64,000 nucleotides of DNA from Opitutia bacterium (GCA_016190985.1 JACPPI010000011.1:83516-147515); one strand, 5' to 3'. Shown: positions 24,758 through 34,599, counted from the first letter of the stretch. Numbers and translations: made by a program. The notes: a model not told the origin generated them from the sequence alone.

Positions 24758-25783
24758 ATGCGACCCGACGCCCCAGCGCCAATTCGCATCGCCGTGACCG
24801 GCGGCCGCGGCCGGCTGGCCGCGCTGCTCGCCGAGCATTTGTCTCGGACTGAGCCGAAGGACTCAGGTCCGGGGACAAACACCGGGCCGGCAGCTTCGCC
24901 AGGCGACGGCCGGGACGAACCCCGTGCGCCCAGCAGGGCGCAACAGGGCGCCGGCAACGGCGCATGCGCTTCACATGCGGTCACGCTTTACTCGCGCGGC
25001 GGCGGCGACGGCTTCCATGATCTCGCCCGGTTGGAACCGGAGCTGGCGAACCATCACGCCCTGCTGCACCTGGCCTGGAGCACCCTGCCCGCCACCTCGG
25101 AGCGCGACCGGGGCGCGGAAGCGCGCCACGATCTGCCCGCCTTGGAAAAACTCCTTGCCGGTATCGCCGCGCTGGCGGAGCAGTCGCGGCCCCACTTCGT
25201 GTTCTTTTCCACCGGCGGCGCCGTCTACGGCAACGCCCCCGGCCGGCCCAGCCGCGAGGACGATCCCTGCCGCCCCATCGGCCGTTACGGCCGGGGCAAA
25301 CGCGCCGCCGAGGAGATCATCGAGCGTTTCGCCGCGCAACACGGCCTGCCCTGCGCGATCCTGCGCATCTCCAATCCCTATGGCTATCCCGTGCCGCGGA
25401 GCCGCGTGCAGGGCATCATCCCCCACGCCATCCGTTGCGCGGTCGAGGGCCAGACGCTCACGCTCTGGGGCGACGGCCACGCGCGGAAGGATTTCCTCCA
25501 CTACACCGATTTCCTCGCCGCCGTGGAGGCGGTCGTGGCGCGCCGGCTGACCGGCACCTTCAACCTCGGCGCCGGCGAATCGCACACCGTCCGCGAGGTG
25601 ATCGCGCTGGTCGAAAAGCACACCGGCAAGAAAATCACCCTGGCCTTCCAGCCCGCTCCGGCCTGGGACGTGGAGGACAGCCGGCTGGACAACCGCCGCC
25701 TCGCCGCCGCAGCGGACTGGCGGCCGCTGGTTTCGCTCGACGAGGGCATCCGCCGTTCCGTGGCCCAGCACGCCGCGCCTTGA
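24758..25783 (+). CDS. NAD-dependent epimerase/dehydratase with an inserted low-complexity loop
   Basis: A 341-residue extended SDR. It starts with the cofactor motif V-T-G-G-R-G-R-L-A, whose third Gly is Ala, and has the active-site Y-G-R-G-K (Tyr177, Lys181). F-F-S-T-G-G-A-V-Y-G and I-S-N-P-Y-G fit UDP-sugar epimerases. Residues about 29-73, between the first helix and the second strand of the Rossmann fold, are a Gly/Ala/Pro-rich insert not found in normal members. At DNA level that insert is made of hairpins (24840-24979). The frame is intact, so the enzyme may still work. Confidence 0.83.
   Translation: MRPDAPAPIRIAVTGGRGRLAALLAEHLSRTEPKDSGPGTNTGPAASPGDGRDEPRAPSRAQQGAGNGACASHAVTLYSRGGGDGFHDLARLEPELANHHALLHLAWSTLPATSERDRGAEARHDLPALEKLLAGIAALAEQSRPHFVFFSTGGAVYGNAPGRPSREDDPCRPIGRYGRGKRAAEEIIERFAAQHGLPCAILRISNPYGYPVPRSRVQGIIPHAIRCAVEGQTLTLWGDGHARKDFLHYTDFLAAVEAVVARRLTGTFNLGAGESHTVREVIALVEKHTGKKITLAFQPAPAWDVEDSRLDNRRLAAAADWRPLVSLDEGIRRSVAQHAAP
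24840..24979. repeat. Palindromic insertion inside an epimerase gene
   Basis: Three hairpins in a row: a long imperfect inverted repeat at 24840-24877 (TGTCTCGGACTGAG against CTCAGGTCCGGGGACA), TGCGCCC/GGGCGCA at 24925-24942, and CGCATG/CATGCG at 24961-24979. Together they encode the extra loop of the epimerase at 24758. Confidence 0.7.
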
Positions 25784-25788
25784 ACCCC

Positions 25789-27879
25789 ATGGCCGACTCC
25801 GCCCCGACTTCCGCCGCGCCCGCCAAGCCGCTCGTCTGGCTGTTCGCGTTCATGCTGGGGCTGACCCTGTGGCTCACCACCCGCGGCTGGCAGAACAGCC
25901 TCCTCGACCGGCACGAATTCCGCCAGCTGCAGACCGCGACCTCCGCCTACTGGATCAAGGCGGCCGGCTACAAGCTCGACTACGAGCTGCCGCTCTTCGG
26001 GCCGCCCTGGTCCATCCCGATGGAGTTCCCCGTCTACCAGTGGCTCGTGGCCACCGCGAGCAACACGCTCGGCACCCCGTTGGAGGGCACGGCGCGCGCC
26101 CTGAGCCTGTTCTTTTTCCTGGCAACGCTGCCGGCGGTCTATGGCCTCGCGGGCTTCTTCGGCCTGGCGCCGTCGCGCCGGCTGCTCGTCGCCGCCGCCG
26201 TGCTCGCGTCGCCCACCTACCTTTTCTACGCCCGCACCTTCATGATCGAGACGACCGCGCTGGGTTTCTCGACGTGGTTCCTCTGCGCGCTCGGCCGCGC
26301 GGTGCGCGACGACTCTCTGCGCTGGGGTGCGGCGGCGGCGGTCTTGGCCGTGCTCGCCGCGCTGGCCAAGCCGACGACATTCCTCGTCTTCCTTCTGCCG
26401 GGGGCGGTGCTGTTCCTGCGGTTCTGGCTGCCCGGTTGGCGACGCGGCGAGCCGGGGGGAGCCGGAGACTGGCGGCGCGCCGCGCTGGCGGCGGCGCCGG
26501 TGCTGGTCGCGCTGGGCGTGGCGTGGTGGTGGGTGAAACACGCCGACCGCGTGAAGGATTCCAACCCTTTCGCCGGCTTCCTCACCTCGCGCGAACTCGT
26601 CAAATGGAACTGGGGCACCTGGGAACAGCGTCTGTCCGGGGAATTCTGGTCGGCCGCCTGGAGCAACATCAGCAACTTCGTCCTCGGCGAGACGCCGCTG
26701 GCCGTGCTGCTGCTCGGCGCCGCGCTGGCCGCGGCCCCGTTGCGCCGCGTCGCGGCCTGGTGCGCCGGGTTCTTCCTCGGCGGCCTGCTGCTGTTCTCCA
26801 ATCTCTTCCACCACCACGACTACTATTACTGCGCCAACGCCCTGCTGCTGCTCTTCGGCGCCGGGGTGCTGCTCGCCGGGGTGTGGGACAACCTGAGGCT
26901 GCCGCTGGCCGCGCGCGCGCTGGTGCTGTTCCTGTTCTTCGGCGGCCAACTGCTGCTTTATCATCGCGGCTACGCCGAGTATCTGCGCCACCCGCCGCCC
27001 CCTCCGCCGGGCCTCGCCGAGGTCATCCGCGCCGGCGTGCCGCCCGACGGCGTCATCCTCATCTACGGCTGGGACTGGAGCGCGCAGATGCCCTACTACG
27101 CCCAACGCCGCGCCATCTCCGTGCCGGGCGGCCGCGAGGAGGAGTTCGCCGTGCTGGACACCATTCTAAAAAAACTCCCGCCGCGCAAGATCGCGGGCAT
27201 GCTCATCCGCCACGCCCCGCGCCGGATCAACCGCCTTGAGTTTGTCCGCGTCCGCACCGCGCGTTTCAACCTTTCGCCCGCGCCCTTCGCCACCAGCGTG
27301 GAGGGTGAGCTTTACCTGCCGGAGGACGCCATCGCCGCCACCGCGGCCAAACTAAAGGACCGCGGCTTTGCAGGCGTGACGCTCAACACCCAGCCGCCCG
27401 CTGATCCCAACGCCGGCAAACTCAAGCCTGACGATCTGACCGGTCTCGACTTTGCCATGACGAGCCCGCGGCCCACGGCCGCCCGCAGCATGTTCGGCCT
27501 CAATCTAGGCGACGTCGGCCTCGGCCGCAAAGTCATCCTCGCCCATTCCGACTCGGAGATCAGCTTCACGCCGCCGCCCGGTGCCACCCACATCACCGCC
27601 GAGGTCGGGATCAACCCCGCCGCCTACGCGCCCGACGCCACCGCCGTCACCGACGGCGTGAGCGTCACCATCTTCGAACTCCGCGCCGACGGCCTGCGCC
27701 GCGTCCTCTACCAGCGCGACCTCGATCCCGTCAAGGCGCCTGGCGACCGCGGCCCCCAGCAGATCTCGCTCGACGGCGCCGGCCCCTTCACCGGCCCCGT
27801 CGTCTTCAAGATTTCCCCCGGCCCGGCCAACAACCTCGTCAACGACTGGGCCTACTGGGGCCGGATTGAGATCCGGTGA
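25789..27879 (+). CDS. GT-C type glycosyltransferase (GT39/ArnT-like) with C-terminal module C
   Basis: A 696-residue protein. The first helix (about 15-35) is followed by an outer loop D-R-H-E-F-R-Q (residues 40-46), the acidic motif of GT39-like enzymes. Then come G-P-P-W-S-I-P-M-E-F-P-V-Y-Q-W, about ten membrane segments, and a histidine-rich F-H-H-H-D-Y-Y-Y near 345. Residues about 560-696 are module C (V-T-D-G ... D-R-G-P-Q-Q ... N-D-W-A-Y-W), on the same side as the catalytic loop. It probably moves a sugar from a polyprenyl carrier to a glycan outside the membrane. The gene at 58865-61051 is a close paralogue. Confidence 0.87.
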   Translation: MADSAPTSAAPAKPLVWLFAFMLGLTLWLTTRGWQNSLLDRHEFRQLQTATSAYWIKAAGYKLDYELPLFGPPWSIPMEFPVYQWLVATASNTLGTPLEGTARALSLFFFLATLPAVYGLAGFFGLAPSRRLLVAAAVLASPTYLFYARTFMIETTALGFSTWFLCALGRAVRDDSLRWGAAAAVLAVLAALAKPTTFLVFLLPGAVLFLRFWLPGWRRGEPGGAGDWRRAALAAAPVLVALGVAWWWVKHADRVKDSNPFAGFLTSRELVKWNWGTWEQRLSGEFWSAAWSNISNFVLGETPLAVLLLGAALAAAPLRRVAAWCAGFFLGGLLLFSNLFHHHDYYYCANALLLLFGAGVLLAGVWDNLRLPLAARALVLFLFFGGQLLLYHRGYAEYLRHPPPPPPGLAEVIRAGVPPDGVILIYGWDWSAQMPYYAQRRAISVPGGREEEFAVLDTILKKLPPRKIAGMLIRHAPRRINRLEFVRVRTARFNLSPAPFATSVEGELYLPEDAIAATAAKLKDRGFAGVTLNTQPPADPNAGKLKPDDLTGLDFAMTSPRPTAARSMFGLNLGDVGLGRKVILAHSDSEISFTPPPGATHITAEVGINPAAYAPDATAVTDGVSVTIFELRADGLRRVLYQRDLDPVKAPGDRGPQQISLDGAGPFTGPVVFKISPGPANNLVNDWAYWGRIEIR

Positions 27880-28257
27880 ATCCCACCATGGATTTATTAG
27901 CCCGATTTGCGACAACTCGCATCCGATGAATAGTGCAAATAATATTTCTCAAAAACTGGCGGCACTGGTGTTTTTCTTGGGAGGCAGTGCGGTTGTCCTG
28001 TTGTTCGCATCGCTGATCCAAATGGGCATCGAAAATTCTGCCCAGCTTGCGATAGGATCATTTATCAATGCTGTTTTGCATGGAGTTGTAGGTTTGATCG
28101 GAAGCATCTATATGTTTAACCGTGGTTGGCGAATCTGGAAGGGAAAGGAAGGAATCGGCAAAATGCCTCCCGAGCCTCCGAAGGAATAGCTAATCAGGCA
28201 CCCTCAGGGAACAAGCTTTACTGAGACAACCCGCCGCCGCTTAATTCGGGCCCTTGC
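27880..28257. other. AT-richer stretch around a small membrane-protein gene
   Basis: Apart from the small gene at 27926-28189 this stretch has 46 bp before and 68 bp after it. The whole block is poorer in G and C than the genes on either side. A promoter for the large glycosyltransferase at 28258 could lie here; none is evident. Confidence 0.3.
27926..28189 (+). CDS. Small two-helix membrane protein, unknown function
   Basis: An 87-residue protein with hydrophobic segments at about residues 9-30 and 41-65 and a short basic, proline-ending tail (K-G-K-E-G ... P-P-E-P-P-K-E). I do not recognise a family. ATG at 27926 is the first codon that leads directly into the hydrophobic part; the open frame extends further upstream. 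Its codons are AT-richer than those of its neighbours, so it may be a later arrival. Confidence 0.55.
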   Translation: MNSANNISQKLAALVFFLGGSAVVLLFASLIQMGIENSAQLAIGSFINAVLHGVVGLIGSIYMFNRGWRIWKGKEGIGKMPPEPPKE

Positions 28258-31200
28258 ATGAGCAGCCCGGCCGCGCCCAAATTCCACATCGACAGTCCCG
28301 CTTCGTGGCGGCCGGAAGTCGCGGGCCTCGAGGTCGTCGGCTGGCTCTACCCCGGTGAGACCGACCGCTGCGTGGACCTCCGGGCCCGGGTCGACAAGCG
28401 GGCCTACCTTGGAATCTATGGCCTGGAGCGGCCCGACGCGCAGTCGGCCCACGGCGGCTCGCTGGCGGCGAGGCGTTCCGGATTCATCCAACGGGTCGTG
28501 GTCTGGCGCGGCGCCCGGGAACTGGCCCTCGACTGGCACGACGGCACGTCGTGGCGGGAGTTTTTCCGCACCGCCCTCGACACCTCCGCCCTGCCCGCCA
28601 GCGCCACCAAGCCGCCGCGCCTCCTGCGCGCCGCGGTCGTCTACCAGACCCTCCACCACCTTTACCGCCACTTCCACCGCGCCTCCTGGGGCGAGCTCTG
28701 CCGCGAGACCGACGCCGTCCTGCGCGACGTCCTCACGCCGACCAGCGATGTCGTCATCGGCGACCGCTTCATCGGCCATATCGAGAACCCCGGCTACTGG
28801 ATCAACTCCGGCTACGACAAGTTCCGCCTCACCGGCTGGGTCTTCGGCGTCGGCCGCCAGATCAGCCAGCTCAGCGCCACCACCGGCGTCCTCACGGAGA
28901 ACCGCCTCGTCTACCCCAAGGACCGGCCCGACGTCGCCTCCCACCGCACCGACCACGCCAACGCGCTGAAGTCCGGCTACTACGGCCTCGTTGACATCCG
29001 CCGGGACACGCCGAATCCGGCCAACCTGAAGATCTTCGCCGAGACGGGCGACGGCACACGCCCCCTCGCCTTCGCCCGCCGCATGTATCTCGACCGGCGC
29101 GACGAGCATTCCGGCCCGATCCCAGTCTACCGGACCCGGCTGTTCGTGAAGGTCGTCCTCGCCTTCCTGCGCGGCGTCCCGCTCGGCCGCTACCAATTCG
29201 ACAGCTGGCCGCAGGCGCACGCCGAGATCAAGCGCCTGCAGGACCACCTCGCCGCCACGCTCAGCCGCGGCGAAAAGAAAAAAATCCCGGCGGCCATCGC
29301 GCGCCGCCGCGACCAGGACCCCTACACCCGCTGGTGCTGGCACAACCGCCTGACCCCGCGCCTCCGCGCCGTCCTCGCGGCCGACGCGGCCGCGCTCGCG
29401 CAGTCCGGCGGCCCGCTCATCAGCGTGATCGTCCCCGCCTACAACACCCCGGAGAAATACCTTCGCGAACTGCTCGACTGCCTCCGCCAGCAGCTCTACC
29501 CGCGCTGGGAGCTCTGCATCGCCGACGACGCCTCGCCGCAGCCGCACGTGCGCCGCATCCTTGAGGAGGCCGCCAAAGAGGACGCGCGCATCAAGCCCGT
29601 TTTCCGCCCGTCGAACGGCCACATCGCCCGCGCCACGAACTCGGCCCTCGAGGTCGCCACCGGCGGCTTTGTCGCCCTGCTCGATCACGACGACCTGCTG
29701 TCGCACGACGCGCTGCTCCACGTCGCCTCGGCCATCGCCCGCCACCCGACCGCCGGTTACCTCTACACCGACGAGGACAAGATCGACGACACCGGCCGCC
29801 GCTTTGACCCGCAGTTCAAGGGCGGCTGGAGCCCCGAGATGGCGCTCACCCACAACTACACGCACCACCTCGCGGTCATCCGCCGGGACATCGTGGCCAA
29901 AGCCGGCGGGCTGCGGCCCGAGTTCAACGGCGCGCAGGACATCGACCTCTTTCTCCGCTGCTGGGAGCTGATCGACGCGCAGGATGTGATCCATGTGCCG
30001 TTCGTCGGCTACCACTGGCGCGCCCACGCCGAGAGCACGGCCACGCGCGGCGACCAGAAGGGCTACCTCTTCGAGGCCGCCCGCAAGGGCATCGCCGAGG
30101 CCGTCGCGCGCCGCGGCCTGCGCGCCGAGCCCATGCTGCCGGAGTTCGCCAAAAACTACGCGCTCTGCCTCCACCAGCTGAAGTGGAGCCCGGACCTTCT
30201 GCGCGAGAATCCCGTCACCATCGTCATCCCGACGAAGAACCGCGCCGACCTGCTGCGCACCTGCCTCGATTCGCTCGCCCGCACCACGCCGAAGGAATCC
30301 GTCAAGGTCGTCGTCGTGGACGACAGCTCCACCGACGCCGATGCGCTGGCCTACCTCGCCTCGCTGCCATCCCGCACCGATCTGCGACTCGAAGTCGTGA
30401 AAGCTCCGGCCACTCCGGAAGGTTTCAACTACTCCCGCCTCGTCAACCTCGGCAGCGCGCGCGCCGACACCCCGCTCGTGCTCCACCTCAACAACGACGT
30501 CGAGGCCCTCACCCCCGGCTGGCTCGAGGACATGGTGGGCTGGATGTCCGTCCCCGGCGTGGGCGTCGCCGGCGCCAAGCTCCTCTATCCCGACGGCACG
30601 CTGAACCACGCCGGCATCGGCCTGAGCCGCGGCGACGGCCTCGCCCACGTGCTCTTCGAGAAGGAGTCCGACGACGACCTCGGCTACCTCTTCCTCCCGC
30701 ACGCCGCGCGCAACGTCGCAGCCGTCACCGGCGCCTGTCTGCTCACCCGCACCGACCTCTACCGGCGACTTAACGGCTTCGACGAGGCCAGGCTCCAGGT
30801 CGCCTACAACGACGTGGACTACTGCCTGCGCGCCGGCGCCGCCGGGTTCCGCACGGTGTGGTCGCCGCAAGCCGTGCTGCGCCACGTCGGCAGCGCATCC
30901 CGCGGCAACAGCTACGCCGAGCGCGAGCACGTCGAGTATATCGCCCGCCACGGCCAGGCCCGTGATCCCTTCATCAGCGAGGCCCTCGACTTCCCGCCGC
31001 GCCACCTGCCGCTCAACCCCTGGCACGACCGCTACGCGCAGACCGCGCGGCCGTTCCGCGCCACCGTCGTCACGCACAACCTCAACTTCGAGGGCGCCCC
31101 GATCTTCATCTTCGAGCTGGCCCGCTACCTCGCCGAGCAGCCGGGCCTGCAGGTCACCGTCGTGTCGCCGCAGGAAGGTCCGCTGCGCCAGCGTTTCGAG

Positions 31201-32220
31201 GAAGCCGGCCTCAGGGTCGAGGTCTGGGACGTCGCCCCGCTCACCGGCGCGAAGGACCCGGCGGGCTTCGCCGTCGCGCTCAAGGCCTTCGCGGCGGCGC
31301 GCACCTGGGACGACACGGACGTCTTTGTCTGCAACACCATGCTCACCTGGTGGGCCGTGCATCTCGCCGCCCATCTCGGCAAAACCTCCGCGCTCTACAT
31401 CCACGAGAGCAACGTTGTGAAGCGCTTCTTCACACCGCTCCTGCCGTCGCCGCTGCACGAGACCGTCGAGGAGGCCTTCCGCCTCGCCACGCGCGTCGTG
31501 TTCACCGCCAAGGCCACCCGCGACATCCACGAGGAGCTGAACGTCAACGACAACTTCCGCACGCTGGCCAGCTGGGTGGACTTCGGCCGCATCGAAAAAT
31601 TCGCCGCCACCCACGACAAGCGCGCCCTGCGCCTCAGGCACGGCCTCGACCCCGACGCCGTGCTCGTCGTCAACATCGGCTCCGTCTGCGAGCGCAAGGG
31701 CCAGCACATCTACATCCGCGGCATCGACCTGCTCGAGAAGGAGCTGCCCACGCTTTTCCCGGGCAAAAAAATCGAGTGGGTGATGGTCGGCGCCCGCGAG
31801 GGCCTCTACATGGAGACGCTGCGCGAGGACATCCAGCTGATGAACCTGCACGACGTGAGGATTTTTCCCGAGACGCCCGACATCTACGATTTCTACCGGC
31901 TGGCCGACATCCTCGTCTGCACCAGCTTCGAGGAATCCTTCCCGCGCGTGCTGCTCGAGGCGATGGTCTTCGGCGCGCGCATCGTCAGCACCGACGTCAA
32001 CGGCATTCCCGAGATGGTGACCAACACCGACGAGGCCCACCTCGTGCCCGCGGGCGACCCCTTCAAGCTCGCCGCCGCCCTCAAAATGGCGCTCGCGGAC
32101 CACTGCGCCGGCAATCAGAAGATGCTCTCGATGGCCTACGCCCGCGCCGCCCGCCACTACCATCAAGCCCGCGCCCTGCCCGCCCACCTGCAGGTCGTCC
32201 GCGAGGCGTGGCTGGGGTGA
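28258..32220 (+). CDS. Giant trifunctional glycosyltransferase: module N x2, GT2, GT2, GT4
   Basis: A 1320-residue protein. Two module N copies occupy about residues 15-115 (V-V-G-W-L-Y ... G-L-E-R-P-D) and 190-290. The first GT2 starts at L-I-S-V-I-V-P-A-Y-N near residue 387, with D-H-D-D at 476-479 and a Y-T-D-E-D-K motif after it. The second GT2 starts at V-T-I-V-I-P-T-K-N near residue 653, with L-N-N-D-V near 745. The GT4 domain starts near residue 934 (V-V-T-H-N-L-N-F-E-G-A-P) and has E-R-K-G-Q-H and the acidic F-E-E-S-F-P-R-V-L-L-E-A pair. Similar chains make repeating surface polysaccharides, each domain adding one sugar. No membrane segment is seen. The paralogue at 42892 has the same order. 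Confidence 0.9.
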   Translation: MSSPAAPKFHIDSPASWRPEVAGLEVVGWLYPGETDRCVDLRARVDKRAYLGIYGLERPDAQSAHGGSLAARRSGFIQRVVVWRGARELALDWHDGTSWREFFRTALDTSALPASATKPPRLLRAAVVYQTLHHLYRHFHRASWGELCRETDAVLRDVLTPTSDVVIGDRFIGHIENPGYWINSGYDKFRLTGWVFGVGRQISQLSATTGVLTENRLVYPKDRPDVASHRTDHANALKSGYYGLVDIRRDTPNPANLKIFAETGDGTRPLAFARRMYLDRRDEHSGPIPVYRTRLFVKVVLAFLRGVPLGRYQFDSWPQAHAEIKRLQDHLAATLSRGEKKKIPAAIARRRDQDPYTRWCWHNRLTPRLRAVLAADAAALAQSGGPLISVIVPAYNTPEKYLRELLDCLRQQLYPRWELCIADDASPQPHVRRILEEAAKEDARIKPVFRPSNGHIARATNSALEVATGGFVALLDHDDLLSHDALLHVASAIARHPTAGYLYTDEDKIDDTGRRFDPQFKGGWSPEMALTHNYTHHLAVIRRDIVAKAGGLRPEFNGAQDIDLFLRCWELIDAQDVIHVPFVGYHWRAHAESTATRGDQKGYLFEAARKGIAEAVARRGLRAEPMLPEFAKNYALCLHQLKWSPDLLRENPVTIVIPTKNRADLLRTCLDSLARTTPKESVKVVVVDDSSTDADALAYLASLPSRTDLRLEVVKAPATPEGFNYSRLVNLGSARADTPLVLHLNNDVEALTPGWLEDMVGWMSVPGVGVAGAKLLYPDGTLNHAGIGLSRGDGLAHVLFEKESDDDLGYLFLPHAARNVAAVTGACLLTRTDLYRRLNGFDEARLQVAYNDVDYCLRAGAAGFRTVWSPQAVLRHVGSASRGNSYAEREHVEYIARHGQARDPFISEALDFPPRHLPLNPWHDRYAQTARPFRATVVTHNLNFEGAPIFIFELARYLAEQPGLQVTVVSPQEGPLRQRFEEAGLRVEVWDVAPLTGAKDPAGFAVALKAFAAARTWDDTDVFVCNTMLTWWAVHLAAHLGKTSALYIHESNVVKRFFTPLLPSPLHETVEEAFRLATRVVFTAKATRDIHEELNVNDNFRTLASWVDFGRIEKFAATHDKRALRLRHGLDPDAVLVVNIGSVCERKGQHIYIRGIDLLEKELPTLFPGKKIEWVMVGAREGLYMETLREDIQLMNLHDVRIFPETPDIYDFYRLADILVCTSFEESFPRVLLEAMVFGARIVSTDVNGIPEMVTNTDEAHLVPAGDPFKLAAALKMALADHCAGNQKMLSMAYARAARHYHQARALPAHLQVVREAWLG

Positions 32221-32239
32221 GGCACTTTCACCCATGCCT

Positions 32240-32323
32240 TGTCATCCTGAGCGTAGCGAAGGATCCATCGTAACGAACGCTGGCGGTTATGCTGCTGGAT
32301 TCTTCACTGCGTTCAGAATGACA
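32240..32323. repeat. Intergenic inverted repeat (GTCATCCTGAGCG type)
   Basis: Arms at 32240-32265 and 32298-32323 pair over 26 positions with about five mismatches, around a 32-base loop. The arm core TGTCATCCTGAGCG is a sequence I have seen scattered in many unrelated bacterial genomes between genes. It fills most of the 123-bp gap between two glycosyltransferase genes and could act as a transcript end. Confidence 0.75.
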
Positions 32324-32343
32324 AATCAAGAAACTGGAGCCTG

Positions 32344-34599
32344 ATGCACGAGACCCCCTTCAGTTTCAGCCACCTTGAGACCCCGGCGCCCGGCGCGGCG
32401 CTGCCGCCGGGACCGCACCTGCTTCGCGGCTGGGTCTGGCCCAAGCCGGGCGGCCATTTCACCAACGTCCGCGCCCGCGTCGCCGGCCGCGTCTTCACCG
32501 GCATCCACGGCCGGCCCCGCGCCGACCTCGCCGCCCATTTCAAGACCGGCCGGCCCTATGCCCTCGCGGAATTCTCCCTCGCCGTCGACCTGCCGCCCGG
32601 CGCGATCGAGGTGACGCTTGAGGTCCTGGAAATCGAAGGCCGCTGGACGCCGTTCCAGACCGTCACCTATCGCGTCGCGGACCGCACCGCCCCGGCCGCC
32701 GAGCCGCCGCCCCCGCGGCCGCTGCGCTGGCACGACTTCGGCCGCGGCCTCGACTTCCTCCTGCGCGCTCGCTGCACGCGGCCCGACGCCCCGTGGGTGA
32801 AGCTCGCGGCGGAACTCGCCGCCGACCTGCCCGTCGGCCAGGACCAGCTCTACCCGCCCGATCCATTCATCGGCCACGCCGACGAGCCGGCCCTCGTGAA
32901 CCGCAGCCGCTTCGGCCTCCTGCCGGTCGTGGGTTACATCTTCCACAAGACCGAGCCTATCAAGCGGCTCTGGGGCACCGCCGACCTGCAGGCGCTGCAA
33001 CCGCTCACGCTCGGCCGCGCCACCGCCAACATCGTCCCGCACTTCCCGCAATACCCCGCCGCCGCCACCGCCGGCTACGAGGGCCACATCGACGTGCCGC
33101 CGCAGCTGCCCAATCCGGTGACCCTGCGGCTCTACGCCGAGATGCCCGACGGCTCGCTGCACCTTGTGCAGGTCCGCACCACCCGCCGCCACGACGCCGA
33201 GGAGGAAAAATATCCCTACCCGCCGCTGGCGGCCGACGATTTCACCGCGGCGCTCACCGCCTGGCAGAGCGCGCTGCGCGTGCGCGGCTTCGGCGTGACC
33301 CAGGACGCCCAGCTGAAAATCGAGATCGAGCGCCTGCGATCCGTCGCGACCCGGCCGATGGCCGCGCCGCGGACGCCGCCGCCCGCGCTGGTTCCGGCCC
33401 GCGCGGTCCAGCCGCTCCAGCGCGTCATCCTTGCCAGCCACAACCTCAACCTCGAGGGCGCCCCGCTCTTCCTGCTCGACCTCGCGCGTCATCACGCCGC
33501 CTCCGGCGCGGCCCTGACGGTGGTGAGCGCGGCCGACGGCCCGTTGCGCGAACGCTTCGCCGCGTGTGGTGCGAAGATCGTGATCATCGATGCCACTCCG
33601 GTTTTCGGCGCCAACAGCGCTGTCGGCGCCGAGGCTGCGATCGCGGCGCTCGGCCAGACCTTTGATTTCGCAACGGCCGACCTGGTCATCACGAACACCT
33701 TCACGGCCTTCTGGGCCGTGCAGGCCGCGAAGGCCGCCGGCCAGCGCGTGCTGTCCTATGTCCACGAAAGCACGAGCCCGTCCGCCTTCTACGGCGGCAG
33801 CGTGCATCCCGCCGTCGTGGCCCTCGCGGACGAGGCCCTTGCGCTGGCCGATGCCGTCAGTTTCACGAGCGACGCCACGCGCCGCTATCACGCGGGCCCG
33901 GGCCGGCCGGTGCGGACCGCCGTGCTCACGCCCGGCTGGGTGGACGTCGCCGCGATCGACGCCTGGCGCTCCGCACATCCGCGCGAGGCGCTGCGGACCG
34001 CCTTCGGGATCAAGGTCGGCGAACTGCTCGTCACCAATGTCGGCACGGTCTGCGACCGCAAGGCCCAGGTCAGCTTCGCGCGCTCCGTCGATCTCTTCAA
34101 CCGCCGCCACCCGGAACTCGCGGCCCGCACCAAGTTCATTTTGCTCGGCGGACGCACCGCGCCGTTCGATGACTTTCTCCGCGACATCCTCGCGAATCTC
34201 GCCCTGCCCAATCTCGTGGTGCATCCGGAGACGCCGGATTTTCTCGGCTACTACGTGGCGGCCGATGTCAGCGCCTGTTCCAGCTACGAGGAATCCTCCC
34301 CGCGCGTCGTGTTCGAGGCCATGGCCTGCGGCACGCCGCTGCTGGCGTCGGACATCCCCGGCATCAGCGAGACCGCCCGCGCCGGCACCGAGGCGATGCT
34401 CGTCCCGCCCGGCCACACGACGGCCTGGGCCGACGCCCTCGCAAAACTCTTAAACGATCCCGCCACCGGCCGCGAGCTGGCCACCCGCGCCCGCGCCCGC
34501 ATCGAGTCCCACTTTGCTGCGACCATCGTGCTACCCCGCCACACCGCGCGCGCCCGTGCTGTGGCCGCTGGGCAACCAGCGAGCGCCTTGGAGAATTAA
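32344..34599 (+). CDS. GT4 glycosyltransferase with two module N copies
   Basis: A 751-residue protein. It has module N at about residues 15-120 (L-R-G-W-V-W ... G-R-P-R-A-D-L) and again at 190-285, a helical linker, then a GT-B fold GT4 domain from about residue 360 (V-I-L-A-S-H-N-L-N-L-E-G-A-P). The donor-site lobe has T-N-V-G-T-V-C-D-R-K-A-Q and S-Y-E-E-S-S-P-R-V-V-F-E-A. The whole corresponds to the giant proteins without their GT2 domains. The stop codon lies inside a strong hairpin (34594-34637). Confidence 0.87.
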   Translation: MHETPFSFSHLETPAPGAALPPGPHLLRGWVWPKPGGHFTNVRARVAGRVFTGIHGRPRADLAAHFKTGRPYALAEFSLAVDLPPGAIEVTLEVLEIEGRWTPFQTVTYRVADRTAPAAEPPPPRPLRWHDFGRGLDFLLRARCTRPDAPWVKLAAELAADLPVGQDQLYPPDPFIGHADEPALVNRSRFGLLPVVGYIFHKTEPIKRLWGTADLQALQPLTLGRATANIVPHFPQYPAAATAGYEGHIDVPPQLPNPVTLRLYAEMPDGSLHLVQVRTTRRHDAEEEKYPYPPLAADDFTAALTAWQSALRVRGFGVTQDAQLKIEIERLRSVATRPMAAPRTPPPALVPARAVQPLQRVILASHNLNLEGAPLFLLDLARHHAASGAALTVVSAADGPLRERFAACGAKIVIIDATPVFGANSAVGAEAAIAALGQTFDFATADLVITNTFTAFWAVQAAKAAGQRVLSYVHESTSPSAFYGGSVHPAVVALADEALALADAVSFTSDATRRYHAGPGRPVRTAVLTPGWVDVAAIDAWRSAHPREALRTAFGIKVGELLVTNVGTVCDRKAQVSFARSVDLFNRRHPELAARTKFILLGGRTAPFDDFLRDILANLALPNLVVHPETPDFLGYYVAADVSACSSYEESSPRVVFEAMACGTPLLASDIPGISETARAGTEAMLVPPGHTTAWADALAKLLNDPATGRELATRARARIESHFAATIVLPRHTARARAVAAGQPASALEN

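Noticed and set aside
28204..32235. A 1343-codon open frame on the - strand opposite the giant glycosyltransferase
   Set aside because: It mirrors the GC-rich third codon positions of the + gene. Its translation is a low-complexity Gly/Ala/Val/Glu/Arg mix with no motif, while the + frame has clear GT2 and GT4 motifs.
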